Made by a program: the position numbers and the translations under genes
Shown: in pieces, positions 34,884-43,043 of the stretch
How positions within the stretch are numbered: position 1 is the stretch's first letter
Layout: each line of letters opens with the position of its first letter
The notes under the pieces: model-generated
The model's database searches: none
Seen by the model: only the letters and a program-made list of their open reading frames with translations
What the model was told of the DNA's origin: nothing
Source of the DNA: an uncultured bacterium
Lineage (GTDB): Bacteria > Acidobacteriota > Aminicenantia > Aminicenantales > Saccharicenantaceae
Assembly (NCBI GenBank): GCA_937920515.1
Contig: CALEUG010000003.1
Coordinates: 66,108 to 130,107 of the forward strand
Length of the DNA: 64,000 nucleotides
Direction of reading: 5' to 3'

Positions 34884-37469
34884 CTATTTCCTGTGGAAAA
34901 CAATCCGGCCCTGCCGGTCGACATCGATTTCCACCAGATCACCTTCCTTGAACTCCCCGGCCAGAATTTTCATGGCCAGCGGATTCTGGACTTCTCTCTG
35001 AATGGTTCTCTTGAGAGGCCTGGCTCCATAGACCGGGTCGTAGCCGCGCTCGGCCAGCACCTCCCTGGCCCCGGGGGTCAGAACCAGGTCGATTTTTTTC
35101 TCCTGCATTCTTTTTCTCAACAATTCTATCTGCAGGTCGACGATCTTGAAAATTATCTCCTTGCTCAGCGGCCGGAAGATGATGACCTCGTCCACCCGGT
35201 TCAGGAATTCTGGCTTGAAATGGCTCTCCAGAATCTGGCGGACTTCCCTCTCCATGGCTTCATAATCATGGCTCAACTCCTTGATGACCTGGCTTCCGAG
35301 GTTGGAGGTCATGATGATCAGGGTGTTGCGGAAGTCAACCGTGGTGCCCTTGCCGTCGGTCAGCCGCCCGTCATCAAGAATCTGCAGCAGTATGTTAAAA
35401 ACGTCGGGATGGGCCTTCTCCACCTCGTCCAGAAGGATAAGGGAATAGGGTCGCCTCTTGACGGCCTCGGTCAGCTGTCCGCCCTCCTCATAGCCAACGT
35501 ATCCCGGCGGGGCTCCAATCAGCCTGGCCACGGTGTGTTTTTCCATGTACTCCGACATGTCCAGCCGGACCATGGCCTTCTCGTCGTTGAACAGGAATTC
35601 GGCCAGGGCCCTGGCCAGCTCGGTCTTACCCACTCCGGTCGGCCCTAAAAACAGGAAAGAGCCAATGGGCCGGGTTGGCTCCTGCAGTCCAGCCCTGGCC
35701 CGGCGGATAGTATCAGCCACAGCCCGGATAGCCTGGTCCTGACCGACAACCCGGCGGGACAGGATTTCTTCCATTTTGAGAAGCCTTTCCAGGTCCCCTT
35801 CCAGCATCTTGGAAACGGGGATTCCGGTCCAGCGGCTGACCACCTGGGCCACGTCTTCTTCGTCCACCTCTTCCTTCAGCATCTTGCCTTTCTTCTGGAG
35901 CTCGCTCAACTCGGCGGACAGTTTCTGGACCTGCCTGTCAATTTCAATCAACCGTCCGTAGCGGATCTCGGCTACCCGCTCCAGGTCTCCCCGCCTCTCG
36001 GCGTTCTGTTCCTCCACTTTGAGGGCATCTCTCTGTTCCTTGAGCCGGCTGATCTGGTCGATAATGTCTTTTTCCCTCTTCCACTGAAACTTAAGAGCCT
36101 GGCTTTTCTCTTTCAGCCCGGCCAGCTCCTTTTCAATTTTCTGCAGCCTGTCGGCCGAAGCCGGGTCTTTTTCCTTTTTCAGGGCCTGCTTTTCAATCTC
36201 CAGCTGGGTAATCCTTCTTTCCAGCTCGTCTATTTCTTCAGGCAGGCTGTCGAGCTGGACCCGGATCCGGGAAGCAGCCTCGTCGACCAGGTCTATGGCC
36301 TTGTCCGGCAGGAAGCGGTTGCTGATATAACGGTTGGACAGGACAGCCGCGGCCACCAGGGCTGAATCTTTTATTTTCACCCCGTGATGGACTTCGTACT
36401 TTTCCTTCAGCCCGCGCAGGATGGAAATTGTCTCCTCAACCGAAGGTTCTCCCACGAAGACCGGCTGAAAACGTCTTTCCAGGGCCGGGTCCTTCTCTAT
36501 GTATTTTTTGTACTCGTTAAGCGTGGTGGCCCCGATACACCTGAGTTCACCCCGGGCCAGAGCCGGTTTCAGCATGTTGGAAGCATCAACGGCGCCCTCG
36601 GCCGCGCCAGCCCCGACTATGGTGTGGAGCTCATCTATGAACAGAATAACGTTGCCTGATTCTTTTATTTCCTTGAGAACGGCCTTCAGGCGGTCCTCGA
36701 ATTCACCGCGGTACTTGGTCCCGGCCACCAGCGAACCCATATCCAGAGCCAGCAGCCTCCGGTCCTTAAGCGATTGCGGAACATCCCCGTTGGCAATCCT
36801 CTGGGCCAGGCCCTCGACTATGGCCGTCTTGCCAACCCCGGCTTCCCCGATCAGCACCGGGTTATTCTTGGTCCGGCGCGACAGGACCTGAACCACCCGC
36901 CTGATCTCCTCTTCCCGGCCGATGACCGGGTCAATTTTTCCCTGTCGGGCCAGCGCGGTCAGGTCCCGGGTGTATTTTTCCAGGGCCTGGTACTTGGACT
37001 CGGGCTCGGGGTCGGTTATCCTCTGATTTCCACGGATGTTCATCAGGGCCTTAAGCACATCTTCTTCCCGGACCCGGAAACGCTGCAGCAGGCGGCTTAC
37101 CTCCAGGTTTTTAAGCCGCAGCATGGCCAGGAAAACGTGCTCGGTTGAGAGGTACTCATCCTTTAGTTTCCCGGCCTCCTTCTCGGCTTCGTTCATCACC
37201 TCCCGCAGCTGCCCTGAGAGGTAAACCTCCCCCCCGCCCTGGATACGGGGCAGCCGGGTAAGAACCTTTTCCAGCTCCTGGTTCAACTCCGCCGGGTTAA
37301 CCTCCATCTTTTCCAGCAGGTTTTTAATAATATTCTCTTCCTGGTTTAAAAAACTCCACAGCAGGTGTTCCGGCCGCAACTCCTGATGGCCGAGCTCAAG
37401 AGCTCTGGCCTGGGCCTGCTGGAAAGCTTCCTGCAGCCTGACGGTTAATCTATCCCATCTCATGGTCAA
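34884..37469 (-). CDS. clpB: ATP-dependent disaggregase ClpB
   Basis: The 861 residues hold the Clp N domain (about 1-150), the first AAA+ module (Walker A GEAGVGKT at 208-215), the ClpB-type middle coiled coil (about 400-530) and the second AAA+ module (GPTGVGKT, then [17 protein letters not shown] with the pore loop). The C-terminus has [19 protein letters not shown]. ClpB works with DnaK to rescue aggregated proteins after heat stress. The long middle domain separates it from ClpA/ClpC. AGGAGGAG stands before the start. No CIRCE element is seen upstream. Confidence 0.97.
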   Translation of the reverse strand: MTMRWDRLTVRLQEAFQQAQARALELGHQELRPEHLLWSFLNQEENIIKNLLEKMEVNPAELNQELEKVLTRLPRIQGGGEVYLSGQLREVMNEAEKEAGKLKDEYLSTEHVFLAMLRLKNLEVSRLLQRFRVREEDVLKALMNIRGNQRITDPEPESKYQALEKYTRDLTALARQGKIDPVIGREEEIRRVVQVLSRRTKNNPVLIGEAGVGKTAIVEGLAQRIANGDVPQSLKDRRLLALDMGSLVAGTKYRGEFEDRLKAVLKEIKESGNVILFIDELHTIVGAGAAEGAVDASNMLKPALARGELRCIGATTLNEYKKYIEKDPALERRFQPVFVGEPSVEETISILRGLKEKYEVHHGVKIKDSALVAAAVLSNRYISNRFLPDKAIDLVDEAASRIRVQLDSLPEEIDELERRITQLEIEKQALKKEKDPASADRLQKIEKELAGLKEKSQALKFQWKREKDIIDQISRLKEQRDALKVEEQNAERRGDLERVAEIRYGRLIEIDRQVQKLSAELSELQKKGKMLKEEVDEEDVAQVVSRWTGIPVSKMLEGDLERLLKMEEILSRRVVGQDQAIRAVADTIRRARAGLQEPTRPIGSFLFLGPTGVGKTELARALAEFLFNDEKAMVRLDMSEYMEKHTVARLIGAPPGYVGYEEGGQLTEAVKRRPYSLILLDEVEKAHPDVFNILLQILDDGRLTDGKGTTVDFRNTLIIMTSNLGSQVIKELSHDYEAMEREVRQILESHFKPEFLNRVDEVIIFRPLSKEIIFKIVDLQIELLRKRMQEKKIDLVLTPGAREVLAERGYDPVYGARPLKRTIQREVQNPLAMKILAGEFKEGDLVEIDVDRQGRIVFHRK

Positions 37470-37593
37470 CTCCTCCTGGTATTATATACAGAACGCTCAG
37501 TAAACTAAAATTTCAGGAATTAAGACAACCCCGGACAACCAGGGTTGATAGGCTTTTTATTTAATATACTCCAGCCTCCCCTTTTTGCCAAGA

Positions 37594-37690
37594 GCCGCCC
37601 CGGCCATCGAGCCGGGTCTCCGGTTAAATCCATTTGGCGCAAAACCGCAGCTGTCTGCCCCCGGGCGCCGGCGATGTCCGGCCTTAACCC
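37594..37690. other. GC-rich, hairpin-rich stretch in the clpB/acidic-protein gap
   Basis: In the divergent gap 37470-37765, AT-rich flanks enclose a GC-rich block with several inverted repeats in tandem: CCCGGC/GCCGGG, CGGTT/AACCG, GCAG/CTGC and GCCGG/CCGGC. A run of eight T follows some 20 bases later. It does not fit any riboswitch class I can recall with confidence, and no convincing ORF covers it. It may be a structured leader or a small RNA, or chance in a GC-rich genome. Confidence 0.3.
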
Positions 37691-37765
37691 GTCATCTTCT
37701 GGTAATTTTTTTTGGGTCTTGACAAGGGACTAAAAATAAATATTTTTTTCTTCAAGGAGTTACTG

Positions 37766-38089
37766 ATGGAAGAAATTGAAATTTCCAGCTGGGCCACACT
37801 GGATGCTCTCAAAAAGGCCGCCGATATCATCGACACCGTCGGCGACCTGCACGAAGCTCATCAGGTCTCCATTTTCTGCGTGATCGAGGACGACTACCTG
37901 GAACTCTGCTACACCGATTCCACCACCAACTATCTCCGGCGGTACGATGACAACGAGGAATTTGAAGAAGCCATTGAAGAGAGAAAAGAGGAGATCGAAG
38001 AAGGATTGTATTCCGGCCAGGATTATGATGACGATGAGGATGACCCGGGAGAAGCCCTGGATTTTGAGGACGAACCCGAAGAGTATTAA
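37766..38089 (+). CDS. Small very acidic protein of unknown function
   Basis: AAGGAG at 37754-37759 is six bases from the ATG at 37766, which fixes the start and gives 107 residues. The first half is mixed alpha/beta-like (SSWATLDALKKAADIIDTVG, SIFCVIEDDYLELCYTD). The second is strongly acidic (EEFEEAIEERKEEIEEGLYS, then DDDEDD stretches ending EDEPEEY). I recognise no family. It is transcribed towards mutS and overlaps its end by four bases. Confidence 0.75.
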   Translation: MEEIEISSWATLDALKKAADIIDTVGDLHEAHQVSIFCVIEDDYLELCYTDSTTNYLRRYDDNEEFEEAIEERKEEIEEGLYSGQDYDDDEDDPGEALDFEDEPEEY

Positions 38090-40725
38090 CCTTCTTCCAG
38101 TTTCTTTATATCTTCCCTGAGTTCGGCGATTATCTGCAGGGCCTGGAGCGGGGTCAGCTTTTCTGGCTCCAGCGATTTAATCCTGTCCCTGATTTCTTCC
38201 AGCCTGGCTCGTTCCCGGTCTTCGGGAAATAACAGCAGCTGTGATCTATTCTGGCTGTTTAAATGATAAGCCAGCCGCGGCCGTCCCTGTTCGTCCAGTT
38301 CCCGTCTTTCCAGGTTGAACAGAATTTCCCTGGCCCGCTTAATTATTTCTTCCGGAAGGCCGGCCAGCCGGGCCACCTGCAGCCCGTAGCTGCGGTCGGA
38401 TGGACCGGGGTTGATTTTGCGGAGAAATATGACCGTATCCTGCCATTCCCGGACGGCCACGTGAAAATTCTTTATCCGGGGGAAGGTCAGGGCCAGCTCG
38501 GTCAATTCGTGATAATGGGTGGCGAACAGCGTCCGGGGCCTGATACTTTCCATCTGGTGCAGATGCTCGGCCACGGCCCAGGCGATGCTCAGGCCATCGA
38601 AGGTGCTGGTTCCGCGCCCGACCTCGTCCAGCAGAATCAGGCTGCGCCCGGTGGCGTTGTTGAGAATGTTGGCCGTCTCCACCATCTCCACCATGAAGGT
38701 GGACTGCCCGGCGGTGAGAAAATCCATGGCTCCGACCCTGGTGAAAATCCGGTCCACCACCCCTATTCTGGCCTCCCTGGCCGGAACGAAAGAACCCATC
38801 TGGGCCAGCAGGCAGATCAGGGCCACCTGCCTCAGGTAAGTTGATTTCCCGCCCATGTTGGGGCCGGTGATGATGAGTATCTGGTTTTCGTTCCGGTCGA
38901 GGTGGGTGTCGTTGGGAACAAAGGGCTCGCTCTGGACAACCTCCACCACCGGGTGCCGCCCGTCCGAGATGAAAAGGATATCGCTCTCGTCCACCTCGGG
39001 ACGGGAATAATTCCTCTGATGGGCCAGCTCGGCCAGCGACAGCAGAACATCAAGCACGGCCAGGTTCTGAGCCATCTGCTGCACACGGGGAACCTGCTTT
39101 CCTATTTCTTCCCGGACCTGAAGGAAAAGCTCGTATTCCAGCTCGTTTATCCTGGCCTCGGCTCCCAGCACCCTGTCCTCATATTCCTTTAACTCCGGCG
39201 TTATAAACCTCTCGCTGTTAACCAGGGTCTGCTTCCGCTGGTAATCCGCGGGCACCAGCGGCAGGTTGGGCCTGGTAACCTCTATGTAATATCCAAAGAC
39301 TTTGTTGTAGCGAACCTTCAAAGAAGAGATACCGGTCCGCTCCCGCTCCCTTTTTTCAATCTGGGCAATCAGGGTTTTGCCGGAGTGACTGATTTGCCTC
39401 AGCTCATCCAGCTCCCGGTTGAAGCCCCCTTTGATCAGGCCTCCTTCCTGAATCAGGTGGGCCGGCTCATCCAGAATGGCCCGGTCTACCAGCCCGGCCA
39501 CATCCTGCAGGTTGTCCCAGGATGACTTGAGCCCGGCCAGATAGTCTGCCTGAAACTCCTGGAGAAGAGCTTCTATTTCGGGCAGGGGCCAGAGCGACTT
39601 TTTAAGGGCAACCAGGTCTCTGGGCGTGGCGGCAGCCACTGAAATTCTGGTGGTCAGCTTTTCCAGGTCCAGGATCTGGCAGAGCCTGTTCCGGATTTCC
39701 TGCCTGGCAATGGGTTTTTTCAGGGCTTCTTCCACCGCCTGCTGTCGCCGCCTGATTTCCTGGCAATCGAGGAGTGGATGCAACAGCCAGTTTCTGAGCA
39801 GCCGGGCTCCGAAAGCGGTCTGAGTCAGGTCGATTACTCCCAGCAGTGATTCGGCCACCTGGCCGGTCCTCAGGTTCCTGACCAGTTCCAGGTTGCGGAC
39901 GGCTATAGCATCCAGAACCATGGTCTGGCCTGAGGTCTGGAAGGACATTTTCCTGATATACCCGGCCGACTCCTGCCTGTTTTTCTTCAAATAATAAAGA
40001 AGGGCCCCGGCTGCCGCTACGGCCAGGGTCCGACCCTGGAGGCCAAAACCATCAAGAGAGGCCACCCGGAAATGTTCCAGCAACAGGCTTGAGGCCTGAG
40101 AATAATCATAAGACCAGGGCTCCACCCGGCTCAGGGCCAGGCCGGAGAGGTCGGTCGAAGCCAGCAGATCCCTGACGACTGACTCCTGGTCTTCCGGGCA
40201 GATGACTTCCCTCGGGCCAAGACGGAAAATATCATCCAGCAAAGCCTTGCGTTCTTTCTCCTCCCTTTCCAGGGTCAGGATTTTCCCCGAGAGAAGATCA
40301 GCGCAGGCTGCCCCCCATCGGCCATCGGCCAGGACCAGGCTCAGGACTCCCAGGCTATCTCCTCGCTCTTCGCCCTCTATTTCCACGGCCGTTCCCGGGG
40401 TCAGCACCTTGATCACTTCTCTCCTGACCACCCCCCTGACCTGTTTCGGGTCTTCCACCTGCTCGCAGATGGCCACCTTTTTCCCGGCTTTCAGCAATCG
40501 GGCCAGGTAGGAATCCACAGAATGATAGGGAACGCCGCACATGGGCACATTTTGCCTCGAAGTAAGTGCGATACCAAGAAGAGAGGAACCGAGGTAGGCG
40601 TCCTCGTAAAACATTTCGTAAAAATCCCCCAGCCGGAAAAAAAGGAGGCAGTCGCGATACCGGGCTTTTATCCGGTGGTACTGCTCCATCATGGGAGTGA
40701 GGGCATCTTCTTTTTTGTTCATCAT
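38086..40725 (-). CDS. mutS: DNA mismatch repair protein MutS
   Basis: The 879-residue MutS1-type protein has the mismatch-recognition domain with the Phe-x-Glu wedge region (RLGDFYEMFYEDA), and the connector, lever and clamp domains. The ABC-type ATPase has GPNMGGKSTYLRQVA, DEVGRGTSTFDGLSIAWAV and LFATHYHELTEL. The C-terminal helix-turn-helix dimerisation part is present (ARLAGLPEEIIKRAREIL). It detects base mismatches and short loops. mutL is not in the window. Confidence 0.97.
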   Translation of the reverse strand: MMNKKEDALTPMMEQYHRIKARYRDCLLFFRLGDFYEMFYEDAYLGSSLLGIALTSRQNVPMCGVPYHSVDSYLARLLKAGKKVAICEQVEDPKQVRGVVRREVIKVLTPGTAVEIEGEERGDSLGVLSLVLADGRWGAACADLLSGKILTLEREEKERKALLDDIFRLGPREVICPEDQESVVRDLLASTDLSGLALSRVEPWSYDYSQASSLLLEHFRVASLDGFGLQGRTLAVAAAGALLYYLKKNRQESAGYIRKMSFQTSGQTMVLDAIAVRNLELVRNLRTGQVAESLLGVIDLTQTAFGARLLRNWLLHPLLDCQEIRRRQQAVEEALKKPIARQEIRNRLCQILDLEKLTTRISVAAATPRDLVALKKSLWPLPEIEALLQEFQADYLAGLKSSWDNLQDVAGLVDRAILDEPAHLIQEGGLIKGGFNRELDELRQISHSGKTLIAQIEKRERERTGISSLKVRYNKVFGYYIEVTRPNLPLVPADYQRKQTLVNSERFITPELKEYEDRVLGAEARINELEYELFLQVREEIGKQVPRVQQMAQNLAVLDVLLSLAELAHQRNYSRPEVDESDILFISDGRHPVVEVVQSEPFVPNDTHLDRNENQILIITGPNMGGKSTYLRQVALICLLAQMGSFVPAREARIGVVDRIFTRVGAMDFLTAGQSTFMVEMVETANILNNATGRSLILLDEVGRGTSTFDGLSIAWAVAEHLHQMESIRPRTLFATHYHELTELALTFPRIKNFHVAVREWQDTVIFLRKINPGPSDRSYGLQVARLAGLPEEIIKRAREILFNLERRELDEQGRPRLAYHLNSQNRSQLLLFPEDRERARLEEIRDRIKSLEPEKLTPLQALQIIAELREDIKKLEEG

Positions 40726-40745
40726 ACAGACCGGACAGCTTATAA

Positions 40746-40775
40746 ACTATATTATATCCGGTCCCGGATTTGCAA
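40746..40775 (-). promoter_or_regulatory. Possible promoter of mutS
   Basis: On the minus strand TTGCAA (40770-40775), 18 bases, then TATAGT (40746-40751). An overlapping TATAAT (40749-40754) strengthens the AT-rich -10 zone. Confidence 0.4.
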
Positions 40776-40802
40776 CCGCACCGGAGCTTCCCGTCCCCGG
40801 AT

Positions 40803-40831
40803 TTGACAATAAGCTCCAATAGTTTTAGTAT
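40803..40831 (+). promoter_or_regulatory. Promoter of pgsA
   Basis: A perfect TTGACA (40803-40808), 17-base spacer and TAGTAT (40826-40831) lie about 30 bases upstream of the pgsA ATG. Confidence 0.6.
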
Positions 40832-40861
40832 AGGAAACTGATTATTTCCCGGAATTAACAA

Positions 40862-41410
40862 ATGAATACACCAACGATCCTGACCATATTCAGGCTGCTG
40901 GCCATCCCGGTGCTGGTGGTGGTCATGCTTACCCCTTTTCCGGGATCCGAGGTCGTGGCCTTCACGATTTTTGTCGTGGCCTGCCTGACTGACATGCTGG
41001 ACGGTTTCTGGGCCAGGAGAAGAAAGATGGAAACGGTGCTGGGCTCGTTGCTCGACCCGCTGGCCGATAAACTGCTCATCACCTCGGCCCTGATCTGTCT
41101 GGTGGACAGCGGAGTGGTGGCTCCCTGGATGGCCATCATCATCATCGGTCGGGAGATAGCCGTTACCGGCTTCCGGGCCATCGCTTCTTCCCGGGGCTAC
41201 CATATAACCGCCTCGGGCTGGGGAAAGCTCAAGATGATCTTCGAAGCGGTGGTGGTCTCTATACTCATTCTGGGCGAGCACTACCTGGGACTTATTTATC
41301 GGCTGGCTCACACCTTCGGATTATGGCTGGTGGTGATTATTGCCCTGGCCTCGGCCCTGGAATATTTCATCCGTTTCGGTCCGCAGGTGGTCAAAGAGAC
41401 GTCAAACTGA
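40862..41410 (+). CDS. pgsA: CDP-diacylglycerol-glycerol-3-phosphate 3-phosphatidyltransferase
   Basis: The 182-residue integral membrane enzyme carries the full CDP-alcohol phosphotransferase motif (D44, D47-G48, A51-R52, G61, D65, D69; DMLDGFWARR...GSLLDPLAD). Opening MNTPTILTIFRLLAIPVL is typical of PgsA. It makes phosphatidylglycerol phosphate, the first committed step to phosphatidylglycerol and cardiolipin. It converges with fabD, overlapping it by nine bases. Confidence 0.94.
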   Translation: MNTPTILTIFRLLAIPVLVVVMLTPFPGSEVVAFTIFVVACLTDMLDGFWARRRKMETVLGSLLDPLADKLLITSALICLVDSGVVAPWMAIIIIGREIAVTGFRAIASSRGYHITASGWGKLKMIFEAVVVSILILGEHYLGLIYRLAHTFGLWLVVIIALASALEYFIRFGPQVVKETSN

Positions 41411-42325
41411 TATCGACCGGTGGAAGTTTTCCAGGGAAGTCATATCCTCCACGTTAAAAAGGACCGGCGCCTGCGGCCATTGCCTGGAAATTCGTTTCAG
41501 CAACCCGGTCAGTACTTTCCCGGGCCCCAGCTCCACGGCCTGCCCTACTCCCAGCTCCTGCAGGCGCTGCATCGAAGGGTACCAGAGGACAGGGCTGGTA
41601 ATCTGCCAGTACAGCAATTCCCGGGCTTCAGAACCTGACCTGACCTCGGCCGCCGTAACGTTGGAAATGATCGGGAATTCAGGGTCCCGGAAATTGATTC
41701 GTTCCAGGTCAACTTTCAACCTCTCGGCCGCCGCTTTCATCAGGCTGGTGTGAAAGGGACCGCTAACCTGGAGCACCACCGAGCGCGGCGGTTTCAACCG
41801 GGCCAGGGCTTCTTCCACGGCCGCCTTTTCCCCCGCTATGACCACCTGGTCCTCGGCGTTCCAGTTGGCCACCTCAACCGGGCCCGCAGATACGGACTTA
41901 ATTCCCTCCTCTACCTGCCTCCGGTCGAGGCCAAGGACGGCAGCCATGCTCCCCCGTCCAGGGGGTACAGCCTCCATCATGTAGCGGCCGCGGTTGTAGA
42001 CCAGTTTCACCGCCTCGGCCAGGTCCAGACTGCCGGCGGCCACCAGGGCAGAATACTCCCCGAGGCTGTGCCCGGCAGCCAGGTCTGGTTTGAGCCCGAG
42101 CAAACGGTAGGCGATGCAGCTGACCACAAGCAGGGCTGGCTGGGTATTACAGGTCAGCCGGAGCTCTTCTTCCGGCCCTTCGAAACAGAGTCTGGACAGG
42201 CTAAACCCCAGGACCTCATCCGCCAGCCTGAAGATTTCCCGCGCCTCCTGGCTCTTCTCATAAAAATCCCTGCCCATGCCCACCGCCTGGGAACCCTGAC
42301 CGGGAAACAAGAAAATTCGTCTCAT
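41402..42325 (-). CDS. fabD: Malonyl-CoA:ACP transacylase
   Basis: The 307-residue protein begins RRIFLFPGQGSQAVGMG. It has the nucleophile elbow GHSLGEYSALVAAGSL (S87), and the catalytic histidine lies in SGPFHTSLM near residue 200. It loads malonate onto acyl carrier protein for fatty-acid synthesis. No other fab genes are adjacent. It is the last gene of the run that starts at hslV, 31 bases after the SurA-like gene. Confidence 0.95.
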   Translation of the reverse strand: MRRIFLFPGQGSQAVGMGRDFYEKSQEAREIFRLADEVLGFSLSRLCFEGPEEELRLTCNTQPALLVVSCIAYRLLGLKPDLAAGHSLGEYSALVAAGSLDLAEAVKLVYNRGRYMMEAVPPGRGSMAAVLGLDRRQVEEGIKSVSAGPVEVANWNAEDQVVIAGEKAAVEEALARLKPPRSVVLQVSGPFHTSLMKAAAERLKVDLERINFRDPEFPIISNVTAAEVRSGSEARELLYWQITSPVLWYPSMQRLQELGVGQAVELGPGKVLTGLLKRISRQWPQAPVLFNVEDMTSLENFHRSISV

Positions 42326-42356
42326 CTGTTTTCCTCTTCCTTTCTTTTCTGAAACT

Positions 42357-43034
42357 TTATTTTATTCGATTAAGGCAATCTTCATAAACAACTATCTCCG
42401 CCCTTTGCCTGAGTTCTCCCGTCCATTCCTTAACCCGTTTTTGCCGGCGACTGGCCTGAAGCCTGGCCTCTATCTCGTCCAGAACAGTGACCAGTTCTGG
42501 CGGCGTCCTTCCAGCCGCTTTCTGCTCGGGCACATAAACCTGCAGGTAATAATCTTCGATTTCTTTCAGCGACACATACAGTCTCTGATTGAACCTGGTG
42601 CCCATTACCTTCTCAAAGAGGATTTTATCCTGAAGATAACCAGACAGGTCTTCAGGCTTGAGACCCAGAAGGTGACATCTCTGTTCCAGGACTTCGGGAC
42701 CAAGCCGTTCTTTCAACCGTTCCAGTTCCACCCTGACCTCTTCCTGACTGATCTGGAGCTGTTCCCGGGTCAGCCTCAATACCAGAAGAACTTCTATGTA
42801 CCTGTCAAGTCTTTCCCCGACTGTCAGAGCTCCAGCGTTTCCGCCAGGCAACAGATCAAACTTTTCCAGCACTTCCAGGTCAAAGGCAGTAACCGGTATG
42901 TGGTCAACACTGGCCACCAGGCAGTTCAACAGCTCCTGCCCATCCGCCGGATGGAGCAGCAGGAGCAGCAGGGCCAGTAATGGTGTCCACCGGCCTGCCC
43001 GTTTATTATTCATCGTAACCATCATTTTAACCAT
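42357..43034 (-). CDS. Exported SurA-N-like protein without a PPIase domain
   Basis: The ATG at 43034 has GAGG seven bases upstream and gives 225 residues. A signal peptide (LLALLLLLLHPADGQE) is followed by a SurA-type opening (ASVDHIPVTAFDLEVLEKFD). Helices rich in charged residues follow (LTREQLQISQEEVRVELERL, LSGYLQDKILFEKVMGTRFN, ISLKEIEDYY-like). SurA and its relatives are periplasmic chaperones for outer-membrane proteins. The parvulin domain is absent here. It directly follows the Omp85 gene (nine-base gap), which supports a chaperone role in outer-membrane assembly. Confidence 0.75.
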   Translation of the reverse strand: MVKMMVTMNNKRAGRWTPLLALLLLLLHPADGQELLNCLVASVDHIPVTAFDLEVLEKFDLLPGGNAGALTVGERLDRYIEVLLVLRLTREQLQISQEEVRVELERLKERLGPEVLEQRCHLLGLKPEDLSGYLQDKILFEKVMGTRFNQRLYVSLKEIEDYYLQVYVPEQKAAGRTPPELVTVLDEIEARLQASRRQKRVKEWTGELRQRAEIVVYEDCLNRIK

Positions 43035-43043
43035 GCCAGAACC

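Noticed and set aside
37483-37488. Perfect TATAAT-type -10 box just before clpB (minus strand, on a ladder of AT)
   Set aside because: It is about 15 bases from the clpB start, so transcription would begin inside the ribosome-binding site, and no fitting -35 box is present.
37594-37690. Possible cyclic-di-GMP or fluoride riboswitch
   Set aside because: Fragments such as GCGCAAAACC and GGCGATG recall parts of these motifs, but the conserved cores and pairings cannot be assembled.
37545-37733. 62-codon plus-strand frame in the clpB/acidic-protein gap
   Set aside because: No ribosome-binding site, no conserved features, and it covers the hairpin-rich block.
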